Below are positions 35,617 through 44,937 of a DNA stretch of 64,000 nt, one piece after another. Each line of letters starts with the position of its first letter. The stretch's first letter is position 1. The stretch is from positions 20,881 to 84,880 of the forward strand of contig JACIXC010000015.1 of assembly GCA_014360655.1 (NCBI GenBank), in the 5' to 3' direction. The notes under the pieces were generated by a model. That model was not told the DNA's origin and did no database searches. It was given only the letters and a program-made list of their open reading frames with translations. The translations under genes and the position numbers were made by a program. Source of the DNA: Actinomycetota bacterium (lineage in GTDB: Bacteria > Actinomycetota > Geothermincolia > Geothermincolales > RBG-13-55-18).

Positions 35617-35955
35617 TGGCCTCGCCGCGCACCTGGTCCCCGGAACTGCCGGCAGTCATCCCGACATAGCCCGGCGCGCGGTCGGCGCCGCACGGGCCGC
35701 TTCCTTCCCGGGAGGCGCGGGACTGCCACGCGGGCGACAGGCCTGCCGCCGGGGTCGACGTCACGGGGATTTGACGCGTCGGGGGCCCCGTTCTTACCAT
35801 ATCCACGTGATGATGCGGAGCATGTATTACTTGAAAGTGTCGCAGGGCAAGGAGGCCTTTCCGCCCATGCCCGTGACGGGGACACGACCGTCGCGGCAGC
35901 GAAAGGAGGCCATGCCGGTCACGATGTCGCCGGTCGAAGGGAGGGAGATGATCCC
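35617..35955. other. Intergenic region, nothing recognised
   Basis: About 340 nt between the glycosyltransferase and acyl-CoA synthetase genes. I see no gene, clear promoter or terminator. GGGAGGG at about 35940 is the ribosome-binding site for the next gene. Confidence 0.45.
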
Positions 35956-37776
35956 GTGACCATGGTGGACCTGTTCGAGAACTGCGTGCGCAGGTTTCCG
36001 GACGCGCCGGCTCTCACCTGCGGGGACGTGCGCCTTACCTACCGGGAACTCGATGCGAGGATCAACCGCCTGGCACATGCCCTACTGGATCTCGGGGTGA
36101 GAAGGGAGGGGAAGGTAGGGCTGGCCCTGTACAACGGCAACCATTTCGTGGAGGGCATGTACGCGGCGTGGAAGATCGCGGCCGTCCCCGCGAACATCTC
36201 CTATCGCTACACGGAGAAGGAGATCCTGCACGTGGTGCGCAAGGGCGACATCGACACGGTGATCCTGGATGAAGACCTGGTGGAGCGTTTCCGTGCCCTG
36301 CGCGGAGAAGCTACCTTCAGGAACCTCATCGTTGCGGGCACAGGGGTTACGGACGGTGCGGACGGATTCCTCTCCTACGAAAGTCTTCTCGAGGGACGCC
36401 CGGCCACGAAGCCGGGGCTCGCGTGGAAGGAACTGGGCAGCGATGACGTGGGCTGGATGCTCTTCACGGGAGGCACCACGGGATATCCCAAGGCGGTCTT
36501 GACCTCGCAGAGGGACCTGCTGGGTTTGGGGGTGGATATATTCAGCCTGGTCTTTCCCCTGCTGGGCAAGGTCTCGCTCCTGCCGCCGGAGGTGCGCGAG
36601 CGCATCGGCGCTTCCCTGGGGCTGCGTTCGCGGGGCACGGCTTCGCGGTTTGCCGGGAAATGCGGGTCTGCCGCGCTTGCCCTCCTGCGCCGTGAGGCGG
36701 TGGGGCGCTTTCTCACCCGCGTGGTGAAAACGACGCCTTTCCCCGTCTGCGTATTCGTGATGCGCCGGTTGCCGCGCGTCCTGTCCGGCAGGCTGCGGGT
36801 ACTCATAGCCTGCCCCATGATACACGGCGTGGGGTGGGGGGCTGCCTGCCTGTTCTCCACCATAGGCGCGCACGTCGTTCTCTTGCCTGGAAAACATTAC
36901 CATGCAGGGGAGGCGGTGCGCGTGATACGCGAGGAGAAGGTGGGCGTGATCAACCTGGTGGGGGACGCCGTGCTGAAGCCGCTGCTGGATGAGCTGGAAG
37001 CCGGGGCCACGGGCATGGAGGACCTTTTCCTGGTCATCAACGCCGGGGCTCCCATCTCCAGCGCGACCAAGAAGCGCTTCTCCACGCTGCTGCCCGGCAC
37101 TTTCCTGCTGGACGAATATTCCTCGAGCGAGGCCATGTCCATTGGCATCCAGCTCTACGCACCGGGGGAGACGGGCGAGGCATCCGGTGCCCGGTTCGCC
37201 AGGAGCCCTTACCTGAAGGTGGTGAACGGGAAGGGCGAGGAGGTAAAGCCTGGCGAGATCGGCGAGGTCATCACCACCTCCAAGTACAAGGGGTCCTATT
37301 ACTACCGTGAGGAGGAGGCATCCGCGCGGGTCTTCCGGGTGATAAACGGCAGGAGGTGGGTGTTCACCGGGGACCTGGCCACCGTCGACGAGGAGGGCAA
37401 CGTGCTGCTCATGGGCCGGGGCTCCCAGTGCATAAACACCGGGGGGGAGAAGGTCTTCGCCGAGGAAGTCGAGGAAACCATCCGCGGCATCCCGCAGGTG
37501 GAAAACGTCGTGGTGGTGGGGGTTCCCGATGAGAGGTGGGGGAACGCCGTCACCGCCGTGCTGCGGTTGAAGGAGGGCGCGGAGATAACGAAGGAAGAGG
37601 TGAGGGGTCATTGCCGCGGCAGGATAGCGGATTACAAGATACCCAAGCACGTCATCATCAGCGATGAGATACCCCTGACGGCGGCGGGAAAGCTGTCCTA
37701 CCGGGAGGCGAGGGAGATAGCCCTGAGAGAGCTGGGGATGGCACCGGCCGAGGGGGACGGTGCGCATGCTACTTGA
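35956..37776 (+). CDS. AMP-dependent acyl-CoA synthetase/ligase
   Basis: A 606-residue ANL-superfamily enzyme that activates a carboxylic acid with ATP and CoA. Motifs are LFTGGTTGYPKAV (A3), LLDEYSSSEA (A5), FTGDLATVDEEG (A7), GRGSQCINTGGEKV (A8) and the C-terminal lysine region PLTAAGKLSYRE (A10). An unusual stretch of roughly 90 residues (about 190-280) between A3 and the next core motif is basic and partly hydrophobic and could be a membrane-contact insert. The substrate is unknown. GTG 35956 is used because GGGAGGG lies about 10 nt upstream; an ATG two codons later is possible. Confidence 0.9.
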   Translation: MTMVDLFENCVRRFPDAPALTCGDVRLTYRELDARINRLAHALLDLGVRREGKVGLALYNGNHFVEGMYAAWKIAAVPANISYRYTEKEILHVVRKGDIDTVILDEDLVERFRALRGEATFRNLIVAGTGVTDGADGFLSYESLLEGRPATKPGLAWKELGSDDVGWMLFTGGTTGYPKAVLTSQRDLLGLGVDIFSLVFPLLGKVSLLPPEVRERIGASLGLRSRGTASRFAGKCGSAALALLRREAVGRFLTRVVKTTPFPVCVFVMRRLPRVLSGRLRVLIACPMIHGVGWGAACLFSTIGAHVVLLPGKHYHAGEAVRVIREEKVGVINLVGDAVLKPLLDELEAGATGMEDLFLVINAGAPISSATKKRFSTLLPGTFLLDEYSSSEAMSIGIQLYAPGETGEASGARFARSPYLKVVNGKGEEVKPGEIGEVITTSKYKGSYYYREEEASARVFRVINGRRWVFTGDLATVDEEGNVLLMGRGSQCINTGGEKVFAEEVEETIRGIPQVENVVVVGVPDERWGNAVTAVLRLKEGAEITKEEVRGHCRGRIADYKIPKHVIISDEIPLTAAGKLSYREAREIALRELGMAPAEGDGAHAT

Positions 37777-38014
37777 GCGGTGAGCGCGCCCGGTCCGCGG
37801 CCGGGAGCGCGTCCCCCGCATGGAGCGCGTCCTGCCTCGAGAACGGCCTTCTCCCTCCCGCCGCGGGTCATCGCTCGGACATCCGTTCTCGTGGAAGATA
37901 TTGCCACCGAAGGCCCGTCACCCCGCCGCCGAGGCCCCATCATCCCATAAATCGTTGCTCATAAGGCACAAATACCACCGCATGTAGTGTTTTCCGGTTT
38001 TTTACATATAGGAC

Positions 38015-38094
38015 TTGATTTTTCCCCGCCGGGGGTCGAAAATGGAGGAGAGTGGTTGATTAGGGTGGAAAGTGGTGTATGATGGTTGATGGGA
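38015..38094 (+). promoter_or_regulatory. dcw promoter region with candidate MraZ-binding repeats
   Basis: A weak promoter candidate is TTGATT (38015-38020), 17-nt spacer, GAAAAT (38038-38043). Right after it, TGG triplets occur at 38043, 38053, 38073 and 38083 (GGG at 38063), a 10-bp period, with further GTGG at 38065 and ATGG at 38089. Period-10 TGGG-type repeats in front of mraZ are the known MraZ operator in other bacteria. The rest of the 401-nt gap (37777-38177) holds no gene I can support. Confidence 0.5.
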
Positions 38095-38177
38095 AGCCGC
38101 AGGGGAGAGCGGCAGGAGGAGAAGACCTCCGGGGGTTCCTTCCGTAAGGCGCCCGGCGGGAAAAAGAAGGCGGCGAC

Positions 38178-38609
38178 ATGTTCCTGGGTACTCACGAGAA
38201 CATTATAGACGAAAAGGGAAGGGTCATCATGCCTTCCAGGTTCCGGCCAGAACTGGAGGAGGGGGCGGTGATGGTCTACTGGTTCGAGGAGTGCGTAGCC
38301 GTGTTCACCCTGCGGGAGTTCAAGAAGATGGCCAAGAAGGTCGCCTCGCTGCCGCACGGGCAGCGGGACAGGAGATCGCTGGAGCGCGTGGTCTTCAGCA
38401 ACGCTTACGAGGCGACGCCCGACCGCCAGGGCCGCCTCACCATACCGCCGCGGCTGCGCCAGCTGGCGGGACTCAATCGCGAGGTGGTAACAGTGGGATT
38501 GATGAACAGGGTGGAGATATGGGACCGGGAACGCTGGGAGACGTCCATGCAGGGCGGCATAAAGAGCCTGGAGGAGACGGCGGAGAAGCTCGCCTGGAGC
38601 GGTTTCTGA
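38178..38609 (+). CDS. mraZ: Transcriptional regulator MraZ
   Basis: A 143-residue protein with two SpoVT/AbrB-like repeats: MFLGTHENIIDEKGRVIMPS at the N-terminus and the second block around YEATPDRQGRLTIPPRLR. It is the first gene of the division and cell-wall cluster, binds DNA repeats upstream of itself, and autoregulates the cluster in studied species. Candidate sites lie at 38043-38094. Length is normal. Confidence 0.96.
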   Translation: MFLGTHENIIDEKGRVIMPSRFRPELEEGAVMVYWFEECVAVFTLREFKKMAKKVASLPHGQRDRRSLERVVFSNAYEATPDRQGRLTIPPRLRQLAGLNREVVTVGLMNRVEIWDRERWETSMQGGIKSLEETAEKLAWSGF

Positions 38610-38731
38610 GTGACCCGAGGAGTACCGTGGGAGGGTGGAAGCCTTGGTGGAGTTGATCATGCAGGGCCGGAGGCGCTGGCCGCGAAAGGCGGGGGAGACC
38701 CCCGGCTGCCTGCGCCATTTACTGGAAATAA

Positions 38732-39676
38732 ATGGACGAAGGTGATATCCGCCATGTACCGGTGCTGTGCCAGGAGGTCGTGGACTACCTGCGTCCCCGT
38801 CCCGGCGGCGTCCTGGTCGACGCCACCGTGGGTGAAGGCGGCCATGCCGCGGCCATCCTGCGTGCGATGGAGGGAAAGGGTTGCCTGATCGGACTGGACC
38901 GGGACGAGGAGGCCCTGCGCAGGGCGGGCGAACGACTGCGCGGGTACGCCTCCGCGCTCATCCTGCGGCGGGCGAATTTCGCGACGCTGGGGGAAGTGCT
39001 GCGGGAGTTGGGCGTGGGAGAAGTGGACGGCGTTCTCCTGGACCTGGGGGTTTCCTCCCTGCAGCTGGAGTCGCCGCGGCGCGGCTTCTCCTATCGCTTT
39101 CCCGGCCGGCTGGACATGCGCATGGACCGCAGCCAGGAACTCGATGCCTGGAAGGTGGTGAACGAGTATGAGGAGAGAGAGCTGGCGCGTATTATCCGCG
39201 AGTACGGCGAGGAGCGTTGGGCTTCCCGTATCGCTCGGGGCATCGCTCTCGCGAGAAAGCGCGCGACCATCGACACCACGGATCGACTTGCTGAGGTTGT
39301 GAGGGGTTCCATCCCCGCCGCGGCGCGTCGTCGGGGAGGCCACCCGGCGAGGAGGACCTTTCAGGCCCTGCGCATGGAGGTGAACGGGGAGCTGCGCAAC
39401 CTGGAGGCGGTCCTGCCCCAGGCGCTGGAGGCGCTCGGAGGAGGGGGAAGAATGGTGGTCATTTCCTACCATTCCCTGGAAGACAGGATGGTGAAGAGGT
39501 TCTTTCTCTCCCGCGGCTCGCGTTGCGCATGCCCCGCGGAGGCGCCCCGGTGCACCTGCGGCAGGGAAGAGGAGCTGCGCATCCTGACCACGGGCGCCGT
39601 GCGCCCCGCGCCCCGGGAGGTGGAAGAGAATCCCAGGTCCCGCAGCGCGAAGCTGCGGGCGGCGCAGAAGAGGTAG
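38732..39676 (+). CDS. rsmH: 16S rRNA m4C1402 methyltransferase
   Basis: A 314-residue RsmH (MraW). It has HVPVLCQEVVDYL at the start, AdoMet motif VDATVGEGGHA, GVLLDLGVSS, the conserved RGFSYRFPGRLDMRMD (family norm GFSFxxDGPLDMRMD), and the ISYHSLEDRMVKRF end. It methylates N4 of C1402 in 16S rRNA. A 122-nt gap separates it from mraZ; the ribosome-binding site is weak. Confidence 0.96.
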   Translation: MDEGDIRHVPVLCQEVVDYLRPRPGGVLVDATVGEGGHAAAILRAMEGKGCLIGLDRDEEALRRAGERLRGYASALILRRANFATLGEVLRELGVGEVDGVLLDLGVSSLQLESPRRGFSYRFPGRLDMRMDRSQELDAWKVVNEYEERELARIIREYGEERWASRIARGIALARKRATIDTTDRLAEVVRGSIPAAARRRGGHPARRTFQALRMEVNGELRNLEAVLPQALEALGGGGRMVVISYHSLEDRMVKRFFLSRGSRCACPAEAPRCTCGREEELRILTTGAVRPAPREVEENPRSRSAKLRAAQKR

Positions 39677-39682
39677 GGAAAC

Positions 39683-40156
39683 ATGTCACTGGCCCACGAG
39701 TGGAAGAGCCTTTCATACCCGGAACACGGGGAGGAGGCCCGGCGCCGCGAGGAGAAGCGACGGGCGGAGCAACTGCGCAGGAAGAACAAGGAAAGAGCGC
39801 GCCGTATGCGCCTGCTGTTCTGCTCGTTCCTGGCGGTGGCGTTGCTCATGTGCGGCATACTGATGCTCTGCATCTTCCTGCACGTCAAGGTGGCGCAGAA
39901 CGAGATCAGCACCCGCGAGGCCGAGCGGCAGATCGAGCTGGAGAGGCGCAGGCAGGATGCGGCCAGGGCGGAGATATCCTCCCTCGAATCGCCGGGCAGG
40001 ATCGAGCGGGAAGCGGTGGAGAAGCTGCACATGGTACAGGCCTCGACGGCGGACTACCTCGAGACGGCGGCCTACAGGGCGGCCGCGGAAAAGGGCGACG
40101 GCGGCATCCCCGGAGCCCATGCCATGGCTGGCGACACGGCGCAAGGAGGTAACTAA
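39683..40156 (+). CDS. ftsL: FtsL-like cell division protein
   Basis: A 157-residue bitopic protein. Its basic cytoplasmic N-terminus (about 1-42, very rich in Arg and Glu) is followed by one membrane segment (LLFCSFLAVALLMCGILMLC) and a coiled-coil (ISTREAERQIELERRRQ) with GRIEREAVEKLHM, the usual FtsL/DivIC pattern. Position between rsmH and ftsI is the conserved one. FtsL works with DivIC/FtsB and FtsQ to activate septal synthesis. The sequence family is loosely conserved, so the name relies partly on position. Confidence 0.88.
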   Translation: MSLAHEWKSLSYPEHGEEARRREEKRRAEQLRRKNKERARRMRLLFCSFLAVALLMCGILMLCIFLHVKVAQNEISTREAERQIELERRRQDAARAEISSLESPGRIEREAVEKLHMVQASTADYLETAAYRAAAEKGDGGIPGAHAMAGDTAQGGN

Positions 40157-40257
40157 GGAAAAGCAGTACGAGCCTGAAGGTCAAAGCGCGCCGCGCGGCG
40201 AATTCACTCATGAGCCGCTAGGCGGCCGCGCTGCAGGAGGCATCCAAGGAGGACGAG

Positions 40258-41973
40258 GTGTCAAAAGGAAAAAACAGGGATGCCAGGATGAACCTGGCAG
40301 CCTTGATCCTTTTTCTCGGCATGGCCGTCATCGCCTACCGCCTCGTCGACCTGCAGGTACTGAAGGCGGACCGCTACGGAGGGCTCGCCCAGGAACAGCG
40401 GTTGCAATCCTCCGACCTCGAGCCGCGCCGCGGTTGCATATTGGACAACGAGGGCGAGATCCTAGCCATCAGCAAGGAAGCATATTCCATATATGCCACT
40501 CCTTACCTGGTGGAGGACGCGGCGTCCGCGGCCGCCGAGCTCTCGGCGTTACTCGCAATGCCGCGGCAGGAGATAGAGGAGAAGCTGCGCAGCCAGTCCG
40601 GTTTCGTGTACCTGGCAAGGAAGGTAAGCCCGGAAAAGGCCGAGGAGATATCCGACCTGGGAATAACCGGCATCGGCCTGGAAAAGGAGAGCAAGAGGTA
40701 TTATCCCCAGGGCGACCTTGCCTGCCAGGTCGTCGGCTACGTGGGCACGGACAACGTCGGGCTGGCGGGGCTGGAGCTGCAGTACGAGGAGGTGCTGGCG
40801 GGCGAGAGGGGGGAGGCCGAGCTCGAGGTGGATCCCCGCGGTGATCCCATACCCGGGGTCACCAAGATCATCAAGCCCCCCCTGGATGGAAGCGATATCC
40901 AGCTGACCCTCGACCGCGAGATACAGTTCAAGTTGCAGGAACAGCTGGCGCTGTCGGTGAAGAGCAGCGGGGCCCGCAGAGCCACGGGACTGGTCATGGA
41001 CTGCCGCAGCGGCGCCATCCTGGCCATGGCCACCCATCCATTTTTCGACGTCAACGATTTTGCCTCCGTGGACCCCGCGCTGACCCGAAACCGCGCCGTC
41101 ACCGACGCCTTCGAGCCTGGGTCGGTGCTCAAGGTGGTCACGGCCCTGGCCGCCCTGCAGGAGCAGGTGGTGGCCCCCGCGTCGGTGATCAACATACCCC
41201 CTTCCCTGAAGATAGGCGAGTACGAGTTCAAGGACGACCACGAGATGCCCAGGAGCGACCTCACCTTCAGCGAGGTCATCGCCTATTCCTCGAACCTGGG
41301 CACCATCAAGGCCGCCATGGCGCTGGGCAAGGATACCATGGCCGACTACCTTCTGAAATGCGGGCTGGGCCGGAAGACTGGCGTGGACTTTCCCGGGGAG
41401 GCGGCGGGCATCGTGCCCGACCCCGCCAGGTGGTCGCTCACCACGCTCCCCACCGTGGCCATCGGCCAGGGCATCTCGGTGACGCCCCTGCAGCTGGGGG
41501 TGATCATGTCCGCGGTGGCCAACGGCGGGATGATGGTGCGGCCCCATTTCGTGCGGCGCATCATCCATCCCGACAAGTCCGTGGAGGAGATGGAATATCC
41601 CGCCACGGAGCGTCTCGTCTCCGAGAACGCGGCCGCCTCCCTGCGCCACATACTCGGCGAGGTGGTGAGGATAGGGACGGGCACACGCGCCGCCATGGCC
41701 CTCTACAACTGCGGGGGGAAGACGGGGACGGCCATGAAGCCCGACGTGAAGGGCGGCTACCGCGAGGCGTACATCGCCAGTTTCGCCGGCTTCGCGCCCA
41801 GCGAGAACCCCAGGCTGGTGGCGGTCATCGCCCTGGACGAGCCGGGGACGGTGTACGGGGGGTTGGCGGCGGCTCCCTGTTTTTCCCAGGTCATGGAGTT
41901 CTCCCTGCAGCACCTGGAAGTCACTCCCAGCCTGGAGAAGGTGAACACCAGGGACAGGGTGATGCCGCAATGA
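40258..41973 (+). CDS. ftsI: Septal peptidoglycan transpeptidase FtsI (PBP3)
   Basis: A 571-residue class B penicillin-binding protein. It has one N-terminal membrane anchor (NLAALILFLGMAVIAYR), the dimerisation domain (RRGCILDNEGEILA, about 57-200) and the transpeptidase domain with all three active-site motifs: SVLK in FEPGSVLKVV, SSN in AYSSNLGT, and KTG in CGGKTGTA. No PASTA domains, unlike SpoVD/PBP2x forms. The GTG start has AGGAGG 5 nt upstream. It overlaps murE by 4 nt. Confidence 0.95.
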   Translation: MSKGKNRDARMNLAALILFLGMAVIAYRLVDLQVLKADRYGGLAQEQRLQSSDLEPRRGCILDNEGEILAISKEAYSIYATPYLVEDAASAAAELSALLAMPRQEIEEKLRSQSGFVYLARKVSPEKAEEISDLGITGIGLEKESKRYYPQGDLACQVVGYVGTDNVGLAGLELQYEEVLAGERGEAELEVDPRGDPIPGVTKIIKPPLDGSDIQLTLDREIQFKLQEQLALSVKSSGARRATGLVMDCRSGAILAMATHPFFDVNDFASVDPALTRNRAVTDAFEPGSVLKVVTALAALQEQVVAPASVINIPPSLKIGEYEFKDDHEMPRSDLTFSEVIAYSSNLGTIKAAMALGKDTMADYLLKCGLGRKTGVDFPGEAAGIVPDPARWSLTTLPTVAIGQGISVTPLQLGVIMSAVANGGMMVRPHFVRRIIHPDKSVEEMEYPATERLVSENAAASLRHILGEVVRIGTGTRAAMALYNCGGKTGTAMKPDVKGGYREAYIASFAGFAPSENPRLVAVIALDEPGTVYGGLAAAPCFSQVMEFSLQHLEVTPSLEKVNTRDRVMPQ

Positions 41974-43466
41974 GGCTTTCACACTTGCTGGAGGGGTTGG
42001 AGGGGGTCCGTCAGGAGACGGGAGGGGATCCCGAGGTGAAGGGCATAGCCTACCATTCCGCGCGCGTGAAGCCCGGGTACCTCTTCTGCGCCGTGCCCGG
42101 TTTCCGCACCGACGGCCATCTTTACCTGCAGGAGGCGCTGGAGAGGGGAGCCTGCGCCCTGGTGGTGCAGGCGGGGAAGGAGATCCCGCCCGGCGCCGAA
42201 ACGCGTGCCGCGGTGGTGAGGGCGGCCGACACCCGGCTGGCGCTGGCCCTCATGAGCGACCGTTTCTGGGGCCATCCCAGCGCCGGAATGCACCTGGTGG
42301 GCATCACCGGCACCAACGGCAAGACCACCACCTCCTTCCTCGTGGAGGCGGCGGCGCGGGAAGCGGGTCTCAAGGCCGGCCTCATCGGGACGGTGGTCTA
42401 CAGGAGCGCCGGCCGCGAACTTCCCGTGGAGCGCACCACGCCCGAATCCGCGGACCTGCAGGAGCTCCTCGCCTCCATGGCCGGGGAGGGGTGCAGTGTG
42501 GTCGCCATGGAGGTCTCCTCCCATGCCCTGGCCCTGCGTCGCGTGGACGGCTGCCGTTTCCGGGTGGGCGTCTTCACCAACCTGAGCCAGGATCACCTGG
42601 ATTTCCACCGGGACATGGAGGAATACTTCCGCGCCAAGGAGAGGCTCTTCCTCCCGCTTTCGCGCGGGGGATTGCAGGCGGAGTCGGCGGCGCTGAACGT
42701 GGATGATCCCTACGGCAGGCGGCTGGCCGCCACGGCGACGGGGAGGGTGCTCACCTACGGAACGTCGCGGGACGCGGAGCTGCGGGGGGAGCTGCTCGCC
42801 ATGGGCTTGAAGGAATCCCGCATCGCGGTGCGTTACCGCGACTGGGCCGCGGAGGGCGTGACCGCGCTCACCGGGTCCTTCAACCTCTACAACATCCTGG
42901 GGGCCCTGGCGGCATGCATACTACTCGGCCTGGACGCGGAAAAGAGCATGCGGGGGATCCTCTCTCACCCCGGGGTCCCGGGAAGGTTCCAGGCGGTGGA
43001 GGAGGGGCAGGATTTCGCCGTGCTGGTGGACTACGCCCACACGCCGGATTCGCTGCGCCGCGTCCTGGAGGCGGCGCGCGAGATAACGGAAGGAAGGGTG
43101 ATCGCGGTCTTCGGGTGCGGCGGGGACCGCGACCGCGGCAAGCGTCCCCTCATGGGCGAGATCGCGGTGCGCATCGCGGACCTCTCCATCATAACCTCCG
43201 ATAACCCGCGCAGCGAGGACCCCGTGGCCATCATCGCGGACATCGAGGAAGGGGCGAGGGGCGCGCGCGGCGGCGGTACCTACCGCGTGATCCCCGACCG
43301 CCGCCGGGCAATCGAGAGCGCGGTGGAGGAAGCGAGGCGGGGAGACGTGGTGGTCATCGCCGGAAAGGGTCACGAGAAAGGCCAGATCTTCGCGGACCGC
43401 GTGCTCCCCTTCGACGACGTGGAGGAGGCCACCAGGGCCCTGCGCAGGAGGTTGATGCGGAGATGA
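41970..43466 (+). CDS. murE: UDP-MurNAc-tripeptide synthetase MurE, meso-DAP type
   Basis: A 498-residue Mur ligase adding the third residue of the stem peptide. It has GITGTNGKTTTS (ATP), MEVSSHALALRRVDG, NLSQDHLDFH, and SDNPRSEDP. DNPR is the signature of meso-diaminopimelate-adding MurE, in contrast to lysine enzymes, so the organism's wall is probably A1-gamma DAP type. It starts at the ATG inside the ftsI stop (ATGA) and ends inside the murF start. Confidence 0.95.
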   Translation: MRLSHLLEGLEGVRQETGGDPEVKGIAYHSARVKPGYLFCAVPGFRTDGHLYLQEALERGACALVVQAGKEIPPGAETRAAVVRAADTRLALALMSDRFWGHPSAGMHLVGITGTNGKTTTSFLVEAAAREAGLKAGLIGTVVYRSAGRELPVERTTPESADLQELLASMAGEGCSVVAMEVSSHALALRRVDGCRFRVGVFTNLSQDHLDFHRDMEEYFRAKERLFLPLSRGGLQAESAALNVDDPYGRRLAATATGRVLTYGTSRDAELRGELLAMGLKESRIAVRYRDWAAEGVTALTGSFNLYNILGALAACILLGLDAEKSMRGILSHPGVPGRFQAVEEGQDFAVLVDYAHTPDSLRRVLEAAREITEGRVIAVFGCGGDRDRGKRPLMGEIAVRIADLSIITSDNPRSEDPVAIIADIEEGARGARGGGTYRVIPDRRRAIESAVEEARRGDVVVIAGKGHEKGQIFADRVLPFDDVEEATRALRRRLMRR

Positions 43467-44863
43467 TCCCCGTGAGCCTGGACGAGGTGGCACGGGTCCT
43501 CGGTGCGGAAGTCATGGCCGCGGGCGCACGCACGACGAGAAAGGTCGCGCGCGTCTCCACCGATACCAGGACGCTGCGCAGGGGAGACCTCTTCGTGGCC
43601 CTCAAGGGCAGGCGCTACGACGCCCACGATTTCCTGGAGCGGGCGGTGGATGCGGGGGCGGCGGCCCTGCTGGTGTCCAGGGCGGGCGAGACGGCCGTGG
43701 CCAGGGCGCGCGCGGCTGGCGTTCCCCTGCTGCGCGTGAGGAACACCATGGGGGCGCTCGCGAAGCTCGCGTCGTGGCAGAGGGAGATGCTGGGCGCGGA
43801 GGTGGCGGCGATCACCGGCTCAACGGGCAAGACCATCACCAAGGATTTCGCCGCCTCCATCCTGTCGCGGGCGGGCACGGTCGCCTATCCGAGAGAGAGC
43901 TACAACAACGAGGTGGGCGTCCCGCTGACCATACTGGAGGCGAGGCCGGGAACGCGCTTCCTGGTCCTGGAAATGGGTTCGCGGGGCGCGGGGCACATAA
44001 GCTACCTCTGCGCCATAGCCAGGCCACGCGTCGGCGTGGTGACCAATATCGGCTACGCGCACCTACGCTACTTCCGCACCCGGGACGGGATCGCCGCGGC
44101 CAAGGGGGAACTGCTGCGGGCGCTTCCCCCGGAGGGGACGGCGGTGATCAACGCGGGGGACGACTACGCCTCTTACCTGCGTCGCCAGGCGGCCTGCCGC
44201 ACGGTCACCTTCGGGTGCGCGAGGGGGGCGGAGGTGCGCGCGGAGAGGATAAAGGTGGGCGCGGACGGAAGGGCTCGCTTCGTGTTGCGGTTGAAGGGAG
44301 GTGAGAAGGGAGAAGTGCTGGTGCCTTTGCCGGGCCGCCACAACGTCGAGAACGCGCTGGCGGCGGCGGCGCTGGGAGAGATCATGGGGGTGAATATGGA
44401 AGGGATAATCGCGGGTATCGAAGGAGCGAAGGTAACGGGATGGAGGATGGAGATGATCAGCAAGCCTGACGAGATCACCATCATCAACGACGCCTACAAC
44501 GCGAACCCGGTTTCCATGCGCTCGGCTCTCATGGCCCTGGGGGACATCGCGCGCGGGAAGCGGACCATAGCCGTCCTGGGCGACATGGCCGAGCTGGGTC
44601 CGGTGTCCGAGCAGGCCCACCTCGAGGTGGGGAGGATGGCCGTCGATTACGGGACGGACATCCTCATCACCGTGGGCAGGAAGGCACGCAAGATCGCCCA
44701 GGCGGCGCGGGAAAAGGGCCTTCCCCGCGGCAGCGTGTATGCCGTGGAGGGAGTGGACAGGGCGGCGGAGATCCTGCGCGCCATCATCGAGCCCGGGGAC
44801 GTAGTGCTCATCAAGGGCTCGCGTTTCCTGGGCCTGGAGAAGCTGGTGCAGATGGTGGCCTGA
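43463..44863 (+). CDS. murF: UDP-MurNAc-tripeptide-D-Ala-D-Ala ligase MurF
   Basis: A 466-residue Mur ligase that adds D-Ala-D-Ala to the tripeptide precursor. It has the early STDTRTLRRGDLFVALKG block, ATP loop ITGSTGKTITKD (the usual third Thr is Ile), NNEVGVPLT, MGSRGAGHI, PGRHNVENALAAAA and INDAYNANPVSMRSAL. It overlaps murE by 4 nt. The mature precursor would use Ddl product from the same cluster. Confidence 0.95.
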   Translation: MIPVSLDEVARVLGAEVMAAGARTTRKVARVSTDTRTLRRGDLFVALKGRRYDAHDFLERAVDAGAAALLVSRAGETAVARARAAGVPLLRVRNTMGALAKLASWQREMLGAEVAAITGSTGKTITKDFAASILSRAGTVAYPRESYNNEVGVPLTILEARPGTRFLVLEMGSRGAGHISYLCAIARPRVGVVTNIGYAHLRYFRTRDGIAAAKGELLRALPPEGTAVINAGDDYASYLRRQAACRTVTFGCARGAEVRAERIKVGADGRARFVLRLKGGEKGEVLVPLPGRHNVENALAAAALGEIMGVNMEGIIAGIEGAKVTGWRMEMISKPDEITIINDAYNANPVSMRSALMALGDIARGKRTIAVLGDMAELGPVSEQAHLEVGRMAVDYGTDILITVGRKARKIAQAAREKGLPRGSVYAVEGVDRAAEILRAIIEPGDVVLIKGSRFLGLEKLVQMVA

Positions 44864-44937
44864 CTCCGGCCGGGGTGTTATAGTCGCTGGCGTGGGTGGC
44901 GGCCCCGGTGCCGCCCGCGGGAAAGGAGAAGGCGCCC

